Shown here in pieces: positions 1 through 10,779 of a stretch of 64,000 nucleotides of DNA. The notes below the pieces were generated by a model. The model ran no database searches, was not told where the DNA came from, and saw only the letters and a program-made list of their open reading frames with translations. Both the position numbers and the translations under genes were made by a program. Source of the DNA: Ganoderma boninense (lineage: Eukaryota > Basidiomycota > Agaricomycetes > Polyporales > Polyporaceae); NCBI GenBank assembly GCA_002900995.3, contig CM035307.1:4181105-4245104 (forward strand), in the 5' to 3' direction. How positions within the stretch are numbered: the first letter of the stretch is position 1; every line of letters begins with the position of its first letter.

Positions 1-667
1 GCAAGAGAATGAATATCAAGATACATCAGTCTGCCTATTGTTCGGAGTGGTCGACGAGGAAGGCATGCTGGGACCCGATGAGGTTTATGTGAACTTGCCG
101 AGCCGCAGTGGAGTGCTGGTTAGAGAGGTGATCGTCGCTCGGTAGGACTGCAGATCCATCATGCCCCCACAGTCCCGGCCTGACCTCAAACTTTCTTTCT
201 TTTAGGAATCCTTGTTACCACCCCGGCGGTTAGTCCGCCTTCCGTATGTGTGGCAGCGCCGCATCCTAACAGTACCCGTAGATTTCCGGAAGCTCCGTGC
301 GGTCGACCACCCTTTACTGCAGCACCACCGCAACTGCATCGGTAAGGTACTACATCGTTCCTGACCGGATCCACAAAACTTATTTAGACCCTTGCAGTGT
401 TCTCGGCGACGGCAGGGCACTCGGTCCCGGACACGATCGCGTCGGGCGACCTCGATGGCGACCATTACTTCGTCTGCTGGGACCCGTCCCTCATGATTCC
501 GCAAGGAGACAGCGAGCGCTTGAAAAACCTGAATGGCCTGCAAGACGAGGCACTGATCCTCCGAGACGAAGACCCCGCTCGGTGGCAGTACCACGTCTCT
601 GAGGCTGCGGCGGAGTTTCGCAGGTTCAACCGGAAGCTCTTCGAGGCCATCTGCGTCCAAGAATCTG
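1..667 (+). CDS. RNA-dependent RNA polymerase (RNA silencing), 3' part, partial
   Basis: This is the C-terminal catalytic part of a eukaryotic RNA-dependent RNA polymerase of the QDE-1/RDR class, which makes double-stranded RNA from aberrant or repeat transcripts for silencing. The gene enters from the left edge, with the frame starting at base 2. Four exon pieces join in phase: 2-141, 206-228, 282-341 and 398 to about 667. The spliced protein reads through VREVIVARNPCYHPGD and then GDLDGDHYFVCWDP. GDLDGD (about 445-462) is the diagnostic metal-binding catalytic motif of the family. The ARNPC..HPGD block just before it is also typical. A likely donor (GTGCGT) lies at 668. What follows is hard to place, so the 3' end is open. 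The family call is secure; the precise silencing role is inferred. Confidence 0.88.
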
Positions 668-1460
668 GTGCGTGTGACACCTTTCCGCGTTGCACGTTGC
701 TCACAGTCTCCGTTCTAGAGGAGGACTTCGGTTCGGCCTCGCAGCGCAGCCGAGCTCGGGACACGCCACGGCCCGCCGACCAAGTCAAGCAACTGTTCCA
801 GTCCTCACACTTCGGAGGTCCGCGTTCTGCTCGTTCACGCTTGCGAAAGGTGACTGACTTGTGCGCCACGCGGCGCGATTAGGAGGGAACGAGGATACGC
901 GGCGCGAACAGCGAATGCGGGCGTCAGCTTGGTCCGTATTATACATCCGCATTCTGCAGTAGCATTCGGCATTCGCTCAAATGCGCGGTTCCTTCAGGTA
1001 CTACTACGGCTACACGAGGAACAAGTCCGCATTCGCATGGCTCGGGGAACGGTATCTGAACGAGATCAAAGCATGTGCGTATGGCTCAGACGCTGCACGG
1101 AATAGGGAGAGTGATGCTGAGTTCGTTCTCGCAGGGTGGTCAAACGGCAACCGACCGCCGCTCTTCGTCAGAGCTGCGAATCCACGGCCTATCGTCACCT
1201 CCTCTGCACCGTTTTCTCAAAACGACTCGCAAGCCACGGTTCTCGACCAACCGTCGAGTGCTCAACACATCTCTTCTCGTACGGAGACTACTACGGATGA
1301 CGTTCCTATGGACATCGACAGCGAGACGGAAACTGACCAGGTCCCGCCCGCTACTAGGGTTCGCGTGCCATCAAGCTGCCGCGATCGCCGACGTCCTATC
1401 TCAAGCAATGCTGCCGAACACTGGGGGAGGAGGAGCGCATTCACGCAGGTGCACTCCTGA
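668..1460 (+). other. Unresolved region after the polymerase catalytic domain; possible RdRP C-terminus
   Basis: An open frame from 668 to 882 is contiguous with the polymerase frame but does not resemble the usual post-catalytic helical region. A second open stretch (981-1460) starts with an aromatic and basic segment (FRYYYGYTRNKSAFAWLGER). This is loosely like the C-terminal tail of RdRPs, and it runs into a Ser/Thr-rich acidic end. I could not find splice sites joining the two convincingly. The polymerase could end here in a diverged tail, or the gene could be degraded after the catalytic motif. From 1460 to 2400 I see no supported gene. Confidence 0.3.
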
Positions 1461-2406
1461 ACCTGTCGAGCGTCTCCCGGGTCGTCCCTTGCACGACGAA
1501 TCCGAAACCGCGAGCGCCGGTTGCCACCAGGGTACGCATCCCCCCTACCAGATGTTCAACTGCTAGCCACGAATGGAGGATCGTCTCCGCCAACGGTTAT
1601 GCTCGGCGGTACCTCTGCGCTTGTGGTATCGAAGTTCGGGAGAAGAGGCAGAACGGCTTTTGGGTCTCAGTCCGGCACAACATCGGTCAACTTCGCGAGC
1701 CCAATCGCGCCCACCCGTATCCCGCGCCCAGCGACGATGATCCCCATCCACAGCGGACGAGGAGGATCTCGTCGCTGAGCACGGTGCCAGAGGAGTCCAT
1801 CCAGGGCGATGATAACGATGGCTCGAGCGAAAATGCCGACGCGGCTTCTGATTCTGATATGTCCATCCTCACGTCTGCGTCCCCTTCGCACGTAGAGCTG
1901 GCCGGCACGTCTCCGTATTCTGCGCCCTCGCCGGCCGTCGCTATCGCTGTGCTCCACCTCCACCGCCCAAGGTAGCTCTCCAGAACTGGAGCGTGCACAT
2001 TATTTTCATGCTCTACCGCCGCCCATATGATGCCTCCGCCCAACAACATGAACAGACCATTCTCCCACCAGGATTCAAGACTTGAATATTTATCTCCGCT
2101 GTATGTACGCTCGAGCGGACGGTACACCATACAGCAGCACTATGAAAACTTCACCGCGGCAGCATGACCTTAGCCATTCAGGTGCGACGTATTCTCCCGA
2201 TCAATCACGAAATCGCATCGCAGTCCAAACACGCCCGGGACAGCATGGGCGTAAACCCTCGGTCCGTTCAAGAAGCCTCTCTCCTCCCTCCTTCCCGTCC
2301 ACTGCTGCATCCCAGCTATTGCAATCACAGCCCTAATCTCCTGCTACGGACTCTGCGCTGTTACGATCGCGAGCTTTCCCGCTTTCTGAGAGCACGCTGG
2401 TGCACT

Positions 2407-3218
2407 CTAGCTCGCTTCCTGGTACATCGTAACGCCCACGACCTGGGGGTTGGACGTATCGATCTGGATGATGAGGAACTTGCTGTTCATCCACGAGTGT
2501 ATCGGCGAGTCCGTCTCCACATGCCTGCAAAGCCAAGTCAGCCACCATCAACGCTTTGGCATAACATATCCACATCCCCGTCTCGCGAGGACCAAACCGT
2601 GCGGACTTACGCGTACGTCCACTCGGTCGCCGTGTTGCCGTTCCTGTGCGCAGAAGGCATCCAAGCTCCACCCATGGTCAGCTGGCCGCTCTGGGACGGG
2701 CACACGCGTGGCACGGTGCTCAGCGATCGTGCTCACCAGACGCCATTCATGGACACCGACGCGAAGTGCCCGTCTGCGCTCCAGGTGAGTGGCATGATGG
2801 CCCGGGGGAAGCCCAGTTCTCCTGGGGTGGAGAGAACCCCGTTGTCCGAAAACGAGATGATGTCCGCGACGACCTCGCCGGTTGTGACGTTCGACAGGCT
2901 CCCGCTACGTAACGGTATAGTACGACACGGAGTGTCTCGGTGACGTCAGTGATGCAACTTCAACAGCTTCGGCTTCGACTTCTGGCAAGGCGGCGACGAC
3001 TCGGATCGGGGGACTTACCCGCTTGCGGCGAGATGGAGACGGGTCCCGAACGGCCCTATGGTGCTGTAATGGGCGGATGGGCTGAACTGCCCTGTGAGGA
3101 TAGCGGTGAATTGGGGTGGGGGTGGGGGTGGGGCGACAGGGCTCTGCGCGGACACCGTTGCTGCCCAGGCGGCGATGCTGGCGACAGCAAGCTGCGGGAG
3201 GAACGAGGAGGTGCGCAT
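2407..3218 (-). CDS. Small secreted protein, DUF3237-like, tandem copy A
   Basis: Four exons splice in phase: 3218-3019, 2904-2737, 2643-2611 and 2524-2407, giving about 172 residues. The start is the ATG at 3218, followed by a signal peptide ending near VSAQ. A proline run and a conserved QFTAILTGQF block follow, and the protein ends with WTYAHVETDSP plus a WMNSKF..IQID..N segment. Every intron has GT..AG, and intron 1 and 2 contain CTGAC branch sites. The third exon is only 33 nt. The overall pattern (GTR..GG near the N-terminus, a late ETDSP..SWMN..F segment, a final V.MY.E strand) resembles the DUF3237 fold. I infer that from memory of bacterial members. Function is unknown. Copies B and C lie upstream in the same orientation with the same exon plan. 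Confidence 0.83.
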
Positions 3219-3769
3219 CTTATTCTGAAGGGATAAAGTTGGTGTTGAACACGGTGGAGGGGGGTGCTGGGGTGAAGTTGAATGGTAAGTACTCGCCCAG
3301 CCTGCCTCTTATCCTGGTGCTGTGGCTTACATCTGGGAAACCACCGGCCGCAACTCGGGCATCTTCCGCTTTACTCGTCGGAATCAGCTGCCTCAGACCA
3401 ATTGTCATCATTCAATGTTCTTGCTCTTGGTATTATAAAACCCAGCATCAGGTTCTTGCAGGCCTTCCGGATGTGCGGGCAGATCTACGGAGACACTTCA
3501 CAATGGCATAGCTCATGTTAGGCGGTGCATGCTGGCATGCCCACCTGCTGTTCAAGTACTCGCCTCGGCCTACGGATTCTTGACATGCACGCACCAGGTG
3601 CTCTTTTTTCCGCTGTTCAAGGTATTCATACGCATATAGCTAAAGTTGCCATACATCCAGCTCATCCATACGTCCACCTTCGGTTGCGCTGCGTTCAAGA
3701 AGCCCCTGCTCTACTCTCAATACACTACAGGAGCCAGGCAGAAAACGAACGACGGCAACAAATTCCTTC

Positions 3770-4522
3770 CTAAGAGGACGCTGGCGCACTCTCGCTCGTC
3801 TCCTGGTATATGGTGAAGCTGCGGACCGCCGGGCTGACCGAGTCGACCTGGGCGATGAAAAACTTGTCGTTCATCCACGAGTACGTCGGCGAGTCCGTCT
3901 CCACGTGCCTGCACAGTCCGAAACATCAGCATCATGATTGCACGGTACGCCCACAACTTCCCTCGTCTCTCTCAGCGAGACCAAACGTCGTGGACTTACG
4001 CATACTGCCAAGCGTAGGGGGCGTCCGCATCGCTCTCGTTCCTGCGGGCCGCACAATGCCCGGTCAGATGCGATCGCCGGCCATGCCTGCCTGCACGGCG
4101 CCTTTGTGCTTACCTCACCCCAGAGGTCGACATCGACGCGAAGTGCTCGTCTGCCCTCCAGACGAGCGGCATGTTGAGGGCTGGGAAGCCCAGCCCCGAG
4201 TCGGAGACGATCCGTTGTCCGCGAAGGACAGGATGTCCGCGACGACCTCGCCCGTCGTCGCGTCCGACAGGGTTCCGCTGCGGCGTCCGGGTCAGCGTGT
4301 CACTGGGTCGATTCCCGTCTTTATGCACCCGTCCATGGCGTGGTGGCGGCGGATCCCAAACGGCCCGGTGGTGTTGTACCGGACGGACTCGGATACGTTG
4401 TACTGCCCGGTGAAGACGGCGGTGAACTGGGGTGCGGCGGGGAGAGAGCTCTGCACGGACGCCGGTGCCGTCGACGCGGCGAGCGCTCTGGCAAGAAGCA
4501 AGTGGGACGAGGAGGGGCGCAT
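3770..4522 (-). pseudogene. Secreted DUF3237-like protein, tandem copy B, frameshifted
   Basis: The exon plan matches copies A and C: 4522-4329, 4277-4114, 4041-4000 and 3908-3770. The start is taken at 4522 (MRPSSSHLL), because the paralogues begin MRTSS and MRSSC. Exon 2 is 164 nt, whereas phase requires a multiple of three (168 in A, 165 in C). The frame breaks near 4209-4213, right after the shared DNG/NNG position. The homologous IVSDSGLGFP segment continues one base out of frame. The shifted frame meets a TGA at 4117-4115. Exons 3 and 4 are otherwise well preserved (HVETDSPTYSWMNDKFF and a terminal TAG at 3770-3772), so the lesion is recent or a sequencing error. Splice signals are all intact. 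Confidence 0.8.
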
Positions 4523-6139
4523 GTCCAACAAGTTGGTCTTGAAGCTGGTGCAAGCTTTGAAGGAGGCGTGTGCTGGGGTGTGCCAGATGCGAGTACTACT
4601 TGTATTGCATGTCTTTTATGGTCTTGATTGACTTGCAGATAGACACCGCGAGCCTGGAGTTCCTGCGCTGTCCTCCGAGTCCTGCAGCTTTCGAAGCGAA
4701 CAGTCTTTCCGAGTCCATCTCCAGCCTCGTTTTTGCTCTGCATACAGGAAACATCGGCCTCCGGGAGGCATGCTGGGTATGCGGGCGGAAGTACGGAGAC
4801 GCCTCTGAGCGGAATTAATTGAATGCTGCGTGGCGCGCGTGGTCCTCCTCCAGGCCAAGGTGACGAAGTCGGATACTAGCATATTGGTACTTAAAATGCA
4901 CATGGTGGGTGTTCCGAGGTCGTCCGTCTGTTGTTTTCATCCGCTTAGAAGGCAATTAAGAACGTCGTTTGTTTGTTGAATCAACCCATTGAATGTCAAA
5001 GGGCAAGCCGAGGTTGTGCCCTTCAAGACCTATGTACTACTGTAGTCCACTTCGCGGTTTCAGTGATGTTCACGCACTTTAGTCATCGTCAATGGGCCCC
5101 ATCCTCTCCATTCATACTGTAGATTCGCATGCACCTTCGAGTCCTCTCTCAGCACGACTTGTTTTCGCCCGAGGTCGGCTCCTTCATTCCTGGCCGAAGA
5201 CCAACCGAAGACGGGGCGGTTGAGTCTTGCTCAGGCTGGATGTTGGGGGTGAAATCGTAATGGTTTGAAGGAGGCTCTGGAATGTGCTTAAGCTTAGGAG
5301 CGAAGATCGAAGAACGATGACGGCCAGAAAGGACGATAAGTGCCACCAGCTGCTTGCGATGCGTCCCCGAGCCGAGTCGAGGACGGCCTTGTAAGTTCGT
5401 TCACCAAGTTGCGACGTCATGGCATCCAATCATCGCTGTTGTGGCACCCCGGAGGCAGACCCTGGACGTCGGGAGAGCTCTGGATCCACTGAGGTCGACG
5501 ATGGTGCAGGAGCTTCGGACCACCTACTAATTGTCGAGGCATGTCGCCAAACCCCTACATTTCTCCCCCGCGGCTACCAGTGCGTGGAGAACGAGATCCG
5601 CATGCTGTTCACTGGAAAACAAACAGCAGTAAGTAGTACTACTGGTGCTTCCCCGAGTCCGTCACCCTGCGACTCTGAGTCAGCACCGGCGGCGACGAGC
5701 TTTTGCGCGATTTCGAGAGAACCACATTGCGAACTTACCTTACGTTCTCGTGTTTCCCACCCTGTCTCTTCGTCGGAAGACCACCATGTCCTGATACCCC
5801 TTGAGAATGAGAATGTTGTCTGAGCTTGGTGATGGAATATATACGAGGTGGTATCTTGGCGGTCACAATCTGAGTCCGAATCAGATTATATACTGTACCA
5901 TTCCATACAAGCGCATCTGCGCGTCTACGAACCTCTCTTCCTTGCTTATTACTCTCTCGATTTAGGTCCATTCAATACGTTCAACATTCGGGTGCGTGTT
6001 ATATTTCTCTATCGTTTCCTCAAACAACGACAGTCCTACAGAGATAGCACATGCTCATGTAGAGCCTGGACATGTTCAAGAACTTGCCCCTCTGCTTTCC
6101 ATCCTGAGCCGTTCGATAGCTATGATCGCAACCTCCTTC
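4523..6139. other. Spacer between tandem copies B and C; no supported gene
   Basis: Open frames of up to 140 codons occur on both strands but none shows a recognisable domain, signal peptide or consistent splice structure. A plus-strand frame at 5419-5823 is Ser/Pro-rich and lacks homologous features. The spacer is about three times longer than a simple intergenic distance, so a degraded gene could be hidden here. Confidence 0.4.
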
Positions 6140-6891
6140 CTAAGAGGACTCCAGCGCGGCGCTCTGGCTAGTCTCCTCGTACATCGTGACAGTCAGGGTC
6201 GGGAGGTTGGTCGAGTCGACCTGGGCGATGAAGAACTTGCCGTTCATCCACGAGTACGTCGGCGAGTCCGTCTCCACGTGCCTGCAACGCCAACGCCACG
6301 CCAGCACCAGCATCAGCACTGCACTTCCCTATCCCAAGTTGCGCAGACTTACGCGTACGTCCATGCGACATCTGAGGTCGCGGCCCTGCCCGCACAAGGT
6401 CGAAGGCCCATTCAGTCCTGGCTCTCCTGGTAGAGTCTGGGGCAGCGATGCGGTAGTACTCACCCGACGCCCTCCATGGTCACCGACGCGAAGTGCCCGT
6501 CCCCGCTCCAGGTGAGCGGCATCATGGCGGATGGGTAGCGCGCCCCCGAATCGCTCATCACCCCGTTGTTGGAGAACGAGGTGATGTTCGCGACGACCTC
6601 GCCCGTCGTCGCGTTCGACAGGCTCCCGCTGGGGACGACGCCGGTCCACGTCGCGGTCAGCGTTCCAAGTCGAAGTCGACGGCTCGAAAAGCTCACTCAC
6701 CCGCTAGCGGCGAGGTGGACGCGGGTCCCGAACGGCCCTGCGGTGCTGTACTGGGCGGATTCGTTGAACTGCCCCGTGAGGATGGCCGTGAACTGGGGTG
6801 GAGGTGGGGGGACAGAGCTCTGCGCGGACACGCTTGCGACAGAAGCGGCAAGGACGACGGCGAGGGGAGAGAGGATGCAGGAGGAGCGCAT
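6140..6891 (-). CDS. Small secreted protein, DUF3237-like, tandem copy C
   Basis: This is the cleanest member of the tandem family. Exons are 6891-6701, 6628-6464, 6385-6353 and 6281-6140. All phases close, giving about 176 residues with the stop at 6142-6140. The N-terminus is a classical signal peptide (MRSSCILSPLAVVLAAS) with a likely cleavage after VSAQ. The mature protein starts with a proline run and QFTAILTGQFNESAQYS. It contains several N-x-S/T sites (NES, NAT, NIT) consistent with secretion. The C-terminal block WTYAHVETDSPTYSWMN is shared with A and B. Exon 3 is the same 33-nt microexon as in A. Intron 1 has a CTGAC branch site. Function is unknown; a DUF3237-like fold is my inference. 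Confidence 0.87.
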
Positions 6892-7957
6892 TGTGGTCTT
6901 TAACTTTAAGTTGAAGGCTAAAGTCGATGTTCAACACGGTGAGTGCTGTGACTGTGAGTGCTCGTGCAAGCCTGTGTTTTATCCCCCCAGTGTGGCTCAC
7001 AGTTGGGAAACCGCGAGCCTCGAAACTCTCCGCTTCGCTCACTGGAGCGAATGGCTTGTGCATTACTAGCCTTTTTCTCGTTCTGTATGCACAAAGTCCC
7101 GCATCGGCCCGCGGTAGTAGGCATGTGCGATGTGCGGGACCTCCTGCCGATCAAGGGGGCGAGGTCGGGAGCTGGACGCCGGTTCAACTTGACATGCACC
7201 TTGTATGTTTCCTTCCGTCCATGCGCTGTGAAGACAGCTAAGGCCGCCGTTCGTTTAGGTCGTCAATCACACGAGCCACAAGTCGTCCAAGTGCCAGTAG
7301 ACTCGGGGTGCCTCTCCACTCGTCCTATAAACCGAGGTAAATGCATCCACCGTATTTCTGAGTCTGCGTCGTCTCCGAACATGCGATCCTTCCCTTTTGC
7401 ATTCCTGCCCGCCCTAGAGGAAGTGGCACCTCCTATAGCGGTTGCGGATGCAATGGTGAATGTATGATGGAGATTCAAGAACAGACCCGAGAGCGGCGAT
7501 ATAAGAACGAGGACCATTAGCTGCATTACATAGCCTCCCGGAGCCGAAGGTCTGAATGAGGATGACATTTGCCCATGATAAAATATGAATGTGTATCTTG
7601 ATGTGGAACATGTGCGTGAGAGGCTCGTAGGTAACACAGCGACAGATGTACAGCGATGTACAGTATAGACAACAATTACGTGCGCAGGCAACGCCTACGT
7701 CTGCGACAATGGAACACCGCTGCTACGTATTTTCCAATCGCGACTCGGGAGCCGGCCCTGGCGTGGATCGTGTATCATGCATGTATCATGATGGAGGATG
7801 GAGCGGACAGCCTGCAAGGAAGGGGGTTCGAATCTTAATACAGCCGCCGCGCCCGCGCAGGCTGGAGTACATATATGCGAGGGCGGCGCGGGGAAGAGAA
7901 CATCACAGCGCTCACCACTCGCCACTGCCCGCCTTCCCCAGTCTGATCCTCATCTTG
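6892..7957. other. Intergenic region; no supported gene
   Basis: Only overlapping frames without domain or splice support are seen. The region holds the promoter side of secreted copy C and the 3' flank of the SH3 gene. A GGTTCGAATC-like box at about 7827 has no matching cloverleaf, so it is not a tRNA. Confidence 0.4.
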
Positions 7958-8915
7958 CTAATCGGCCTCCATGAGTTCGAGGTAGCTCTCTGGGACGAGA
8001 GCGTGGCCGCCTTCCTCGCGTTCCACCACTGCCCATCCAACACCACCACCCCTCCCAACAACGTGGACGATCTGTTCTTCCTCCAAGGCCATCTCTGCAG
8101 TGCCCTCCGGCTCGAAAGCGTAAAGAGCACGGTATATCCGGTATCAGCGTCTCCTCTTGCACGTCCTCAGAGCCGCAGTCTCCCTCGTCTTCGTCGTCCT
8201 CGTCGGCGGGCGAGGACATGGTGAAGTTCTTGTCCAGATCCGACTGTGACGGCCGGCTGCTGGCCTGCTGCGCACCGTCTTCCGCACTGCCCCAGGAGAA
8301 GCGGCTACTCAGTGTATTCCACTGGTATCTCCCCCAGTCTCCCGGGGCCTCGTCCTCGTCCTCCTCTCCTCGCGAGGACCCGACAGACGACGCAGACGCG
8401 GACGAGTACGTAGACCAGCGTCGTCTTGGCCGGTTCGGGCGTGGAGCATCGGGGCCCCCGCCTATGTGCCGCTCGTCCGACGGCGGAAAGCCAAAGTCGC
8501 GGATCTTGAAGAACAGTATGCGAGGTTTCGACAGCTGAGCGGATGGAGAGAGGATGGTCGTGGTCGTGGTTGTGGAAGAGGTGGACGGTTCGGGTTCGTG
8601 CAGCGGCTGCGGCTGCGGGGTGAGGGAGAAGGAGGCGGAGGACACCTTCGACTGGCGCCGCGAGCGGGCCGTCGAGGAGTGGCGGGAGAGCGCCGCGGAT
8701 GCCCGTCTCGAGACGGCGGGGCTCGGGGGCGCAGGACGGGACGAGGTGAGCGAGTCGCGGTTCGAGGAGTTGCTGAGTGCCGCGGCGGCAGCCGCAGTCA
8801 GCGAGACCGGGGTGTCCGAGGCGAGTGGGGGGTCGGGCATGGTGATCTGGGCCGTCGGCGTCTTGATCTGGAAGACGGACCCTGGGGTGGGGGTGGTGGG
8901 AGACACGGCGGACAT
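7958..8915 (-). CDS. Ser/Pro-rich protein with C-terminal SH3 domain (Nbp2/Skb5-like), frame interrupted
   Basis: The start is the ATG at 8915 (MSAVSPTTPTPGS); the open frame extends upstream only as GC-rich leader. The first 250 or so residues are low-complexity Ser/Pro/Ala/Thr with an acidic DEDDEDEGD stretch. One ordered patch (RILFFKIRDFGFPPSDERH) stands out. The C-terminus is an SH3 domain: YRALYAFEPEG, then an ALEEEQIV acidic loop, GWAVVERE, and HALVPESYLELM before the TAG at 7958. The SH3 part lies one base out of frame with the rest; the switch falls near 8140-8150, after ETLIP, with no room for an intron. This is either a real frameshift or an assembly error. A single SH3 near the C-terminus suggests a MAPK-scaffold adaptor of the Nbp2/Skb5 kind, which is inference. 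Confidence 0.68.
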
Positions 8916-9022
8916 GCTTACGGACAGATGGCCGGGGTGGGCTGAGCGTGCCCGTCGGGTGTCACAGCGTCTCTGTCGTCGCGGTGGGCATCGTGTGCGT
9001 GTCCTGGCTGGGGCTGCATGTC

Positions 9023-9715
9023 CGGGTCGGGGGGCGTCCGGGGGCGCCGCTGAGGGTCTTGGAGGACGATGGGCGCGATGCGAACTCGTGTGCGCCAAGA
9101 CGCGGCGGGGGTAGAATGGCGATCCTGGAGAGGGAAGGGGAGCTAGACGCTCTCGTCGACTGGAAGCGTCAGACGCAGTTCTGGAACCGCAGTGGACACT
9201 AATAAAATAAGCTCGATGTTTGCGTCCACACCTTCTGGCGCACGTACCGGCGGTGTCCTGTGCGACGACGGAGGCCCATGGAATTCTGGTGTCTTGCACT
9301 GTCGAGGGTCCCCTCGGGCGTTGCGTGTGGTGTGGTTGGTGGTGGTTGGAGTGAGAGGCGGGGGTGCCGTCGAGGTTCGCGACGAGGAAGAGATTTTCAG
9401 GAATTTCCATGCAGGTGCAAAAAGGGATAGAATGCCATTGAACTGCCGAGAGGCGTCGCTTATGGCAATTGTAACTCCGAATGGATAAGTTGGAAATTAA
9501 GTGGGGGACAAGTACGTTGAGGGACCAAATAGACCGACATAATTTGCCTCTTGCTGTCCGCCTTGCTGCTCTCACCGAACGTCGTCGTGGCTCCTCGATT
9601 CTTCGTCGCTGCTCGCGCTTGCTGACCTGTGAAAGGAACCTGCACGTACGCCGCAAGTAAGCGGCGTTTTTCAAGGCAGAGAGCTTTTGACGCAGCGAGC
9701 CATGAGATGGTAGGC
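9023..9715. repeat. Upstream region of the SH3 gene; duplicated at 59772-60480
   Basis: This stretch, immediately 5' of the SH3 gene, recurs in the same plus-strand orientation at 59772-60480. The first roughly 450 bp match closely with many one-base indels (for example in G runs). The distal part, including a CAAATAGACC block and a GCGGCGTTTT block, is much more diverged. It probably carries the promoter and leader of the SH3 gene. Confidence 0.75.
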
Positions 9716-10244
9716 CTTGCTGGTCGCGTCCGTTCATTCGCAACTTCGCTGGCCGGGGCCGATCGCGCGCTATTAAATAGTGCTCACGCGGGTGGGGGCT
9801 GGCAGTGGCTGAGGGCGAGGGCGCAGGGGACTGCGAGTCAAGACGCGTCCCTCCTGCTCGGCGCCTCGATTCGGCCTTGCACTTTGCCTTGTCCCGCTTC
9901 TCTGCCTGCTGCTTCCGACTCTCCAGCACCTCCGCGACCCGCTCAAAGTGTCACGGGTGTGCGGTTCGTCCCGCTCTCTGCCCCTTGACCGGCCCCGCAT
10001 TGTCTCACCGTGCGCCGCATCCACATCGGGATTTCGAGGGGAGAATCACAATGTAATACATTCTAAAATATTTGCATATATGGGCAGCCTTCTGTGAAAT
10101 CAATAACAGTATGACAGCCTGTCCGACAATCCAATCTAAAGCTAGGTAGACATTTTATAGCAGTGGTTGGATCCGTCAATCAGTTCAACGTCAACCACGC
10201 ACTGAGGGCTGTTCACCAAGAGTAGTTGCTGTCGGAGGGGCGAG

Positions 10245-10486
10245 GTCACCCAAAGGCTATCGAAGAGGTCAGCCTCGAAGGGAACTCCCCGAAAGCCGAG
10301 CTCGAGCGCTCGCTAGATGACTGGGGGTCGCCGCTCTCGGGCGACAACGGGGCGACGTCACCCAAGGGCTATCGACGAGGTCAGCCTCGAAGGGAACTCC
10401 CCGAAAGCCGAGCTCGAGCGCTCGCTAGATGACTGGGGTCCGCCGCTCTCGGGCGACAACGGGGCGACGTCACCCAAGGGCTATCG
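10245..10486. repeat. 112-bp tandem repeat, two full units plus a partial third
   Basis: Units start at 10245, 10357 and 10469, each with GTCACCCAA(A/G)GGCTATCG. Units 1 and 2 differ at only a few positions, and the third stops after 18 bases. The period of 112 is not a multiple of three, so this is not a coding repeat despite open frames across it. Each unit contains a CGAGCTCGAGCGCTCG palindromic core. The array ends about 190 bp before an N gap, so the true copy number may be larger. Confidence 0.9.
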
Positions 10487-10679
10487 GGTTGTCTTTCCCT
10501 GAGGAAGCCAGCCCACAGACAGTCTGAACAGGTGGCGAGCGATCTGTTTCATATTGAAGGGAAGGGGTAAAGAAAGGGAAACCCGACTTTTAGGGCCAAA
10601 GCAGGTGGCCACACACCCCCGCCCAAAGCGTTCCCTACAATGTTTCCTGATCACGAGCCGGACTAATCGCATATCCCTT

Positions 10680-10779
10680 NNNNNNNNNNNNNNNNNNNNN
10701 NNNNNNNNNNNNNNNNNNNNNNNNNNNNNNNNNNNNNNNNNNNNNNNNNNNNNNNNNNNNNNNNNNNNNNNNNNNNNNN
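10680..10779. other. Assembly gap, 100 N
   Basis: Exactly 100 unknown bases, a conventional placeholder for a scaffold join of unknown true size. Open frames running through it are artefacts. Confidence 0.99.

Noticed and set aside
7770..7850. Possible tRNA (GGTTCGAATC box)
   Set aside because: No matching A box, acceptor stem or anticodon arm around it. A similar box near 16228 on the minus strand also fails to pair.
7950..9929. A 659-codon minus-strand open frame taken as one protein
   Set aside because: Only 8915 downward looks like a gene. The upstream part is GC-rich leader that also exists as a diverged, indel-ridden duplicate at 59.8 kb, which a coding sequence would not tolerate. 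The 3' end is out of frame with the SH3 domain.
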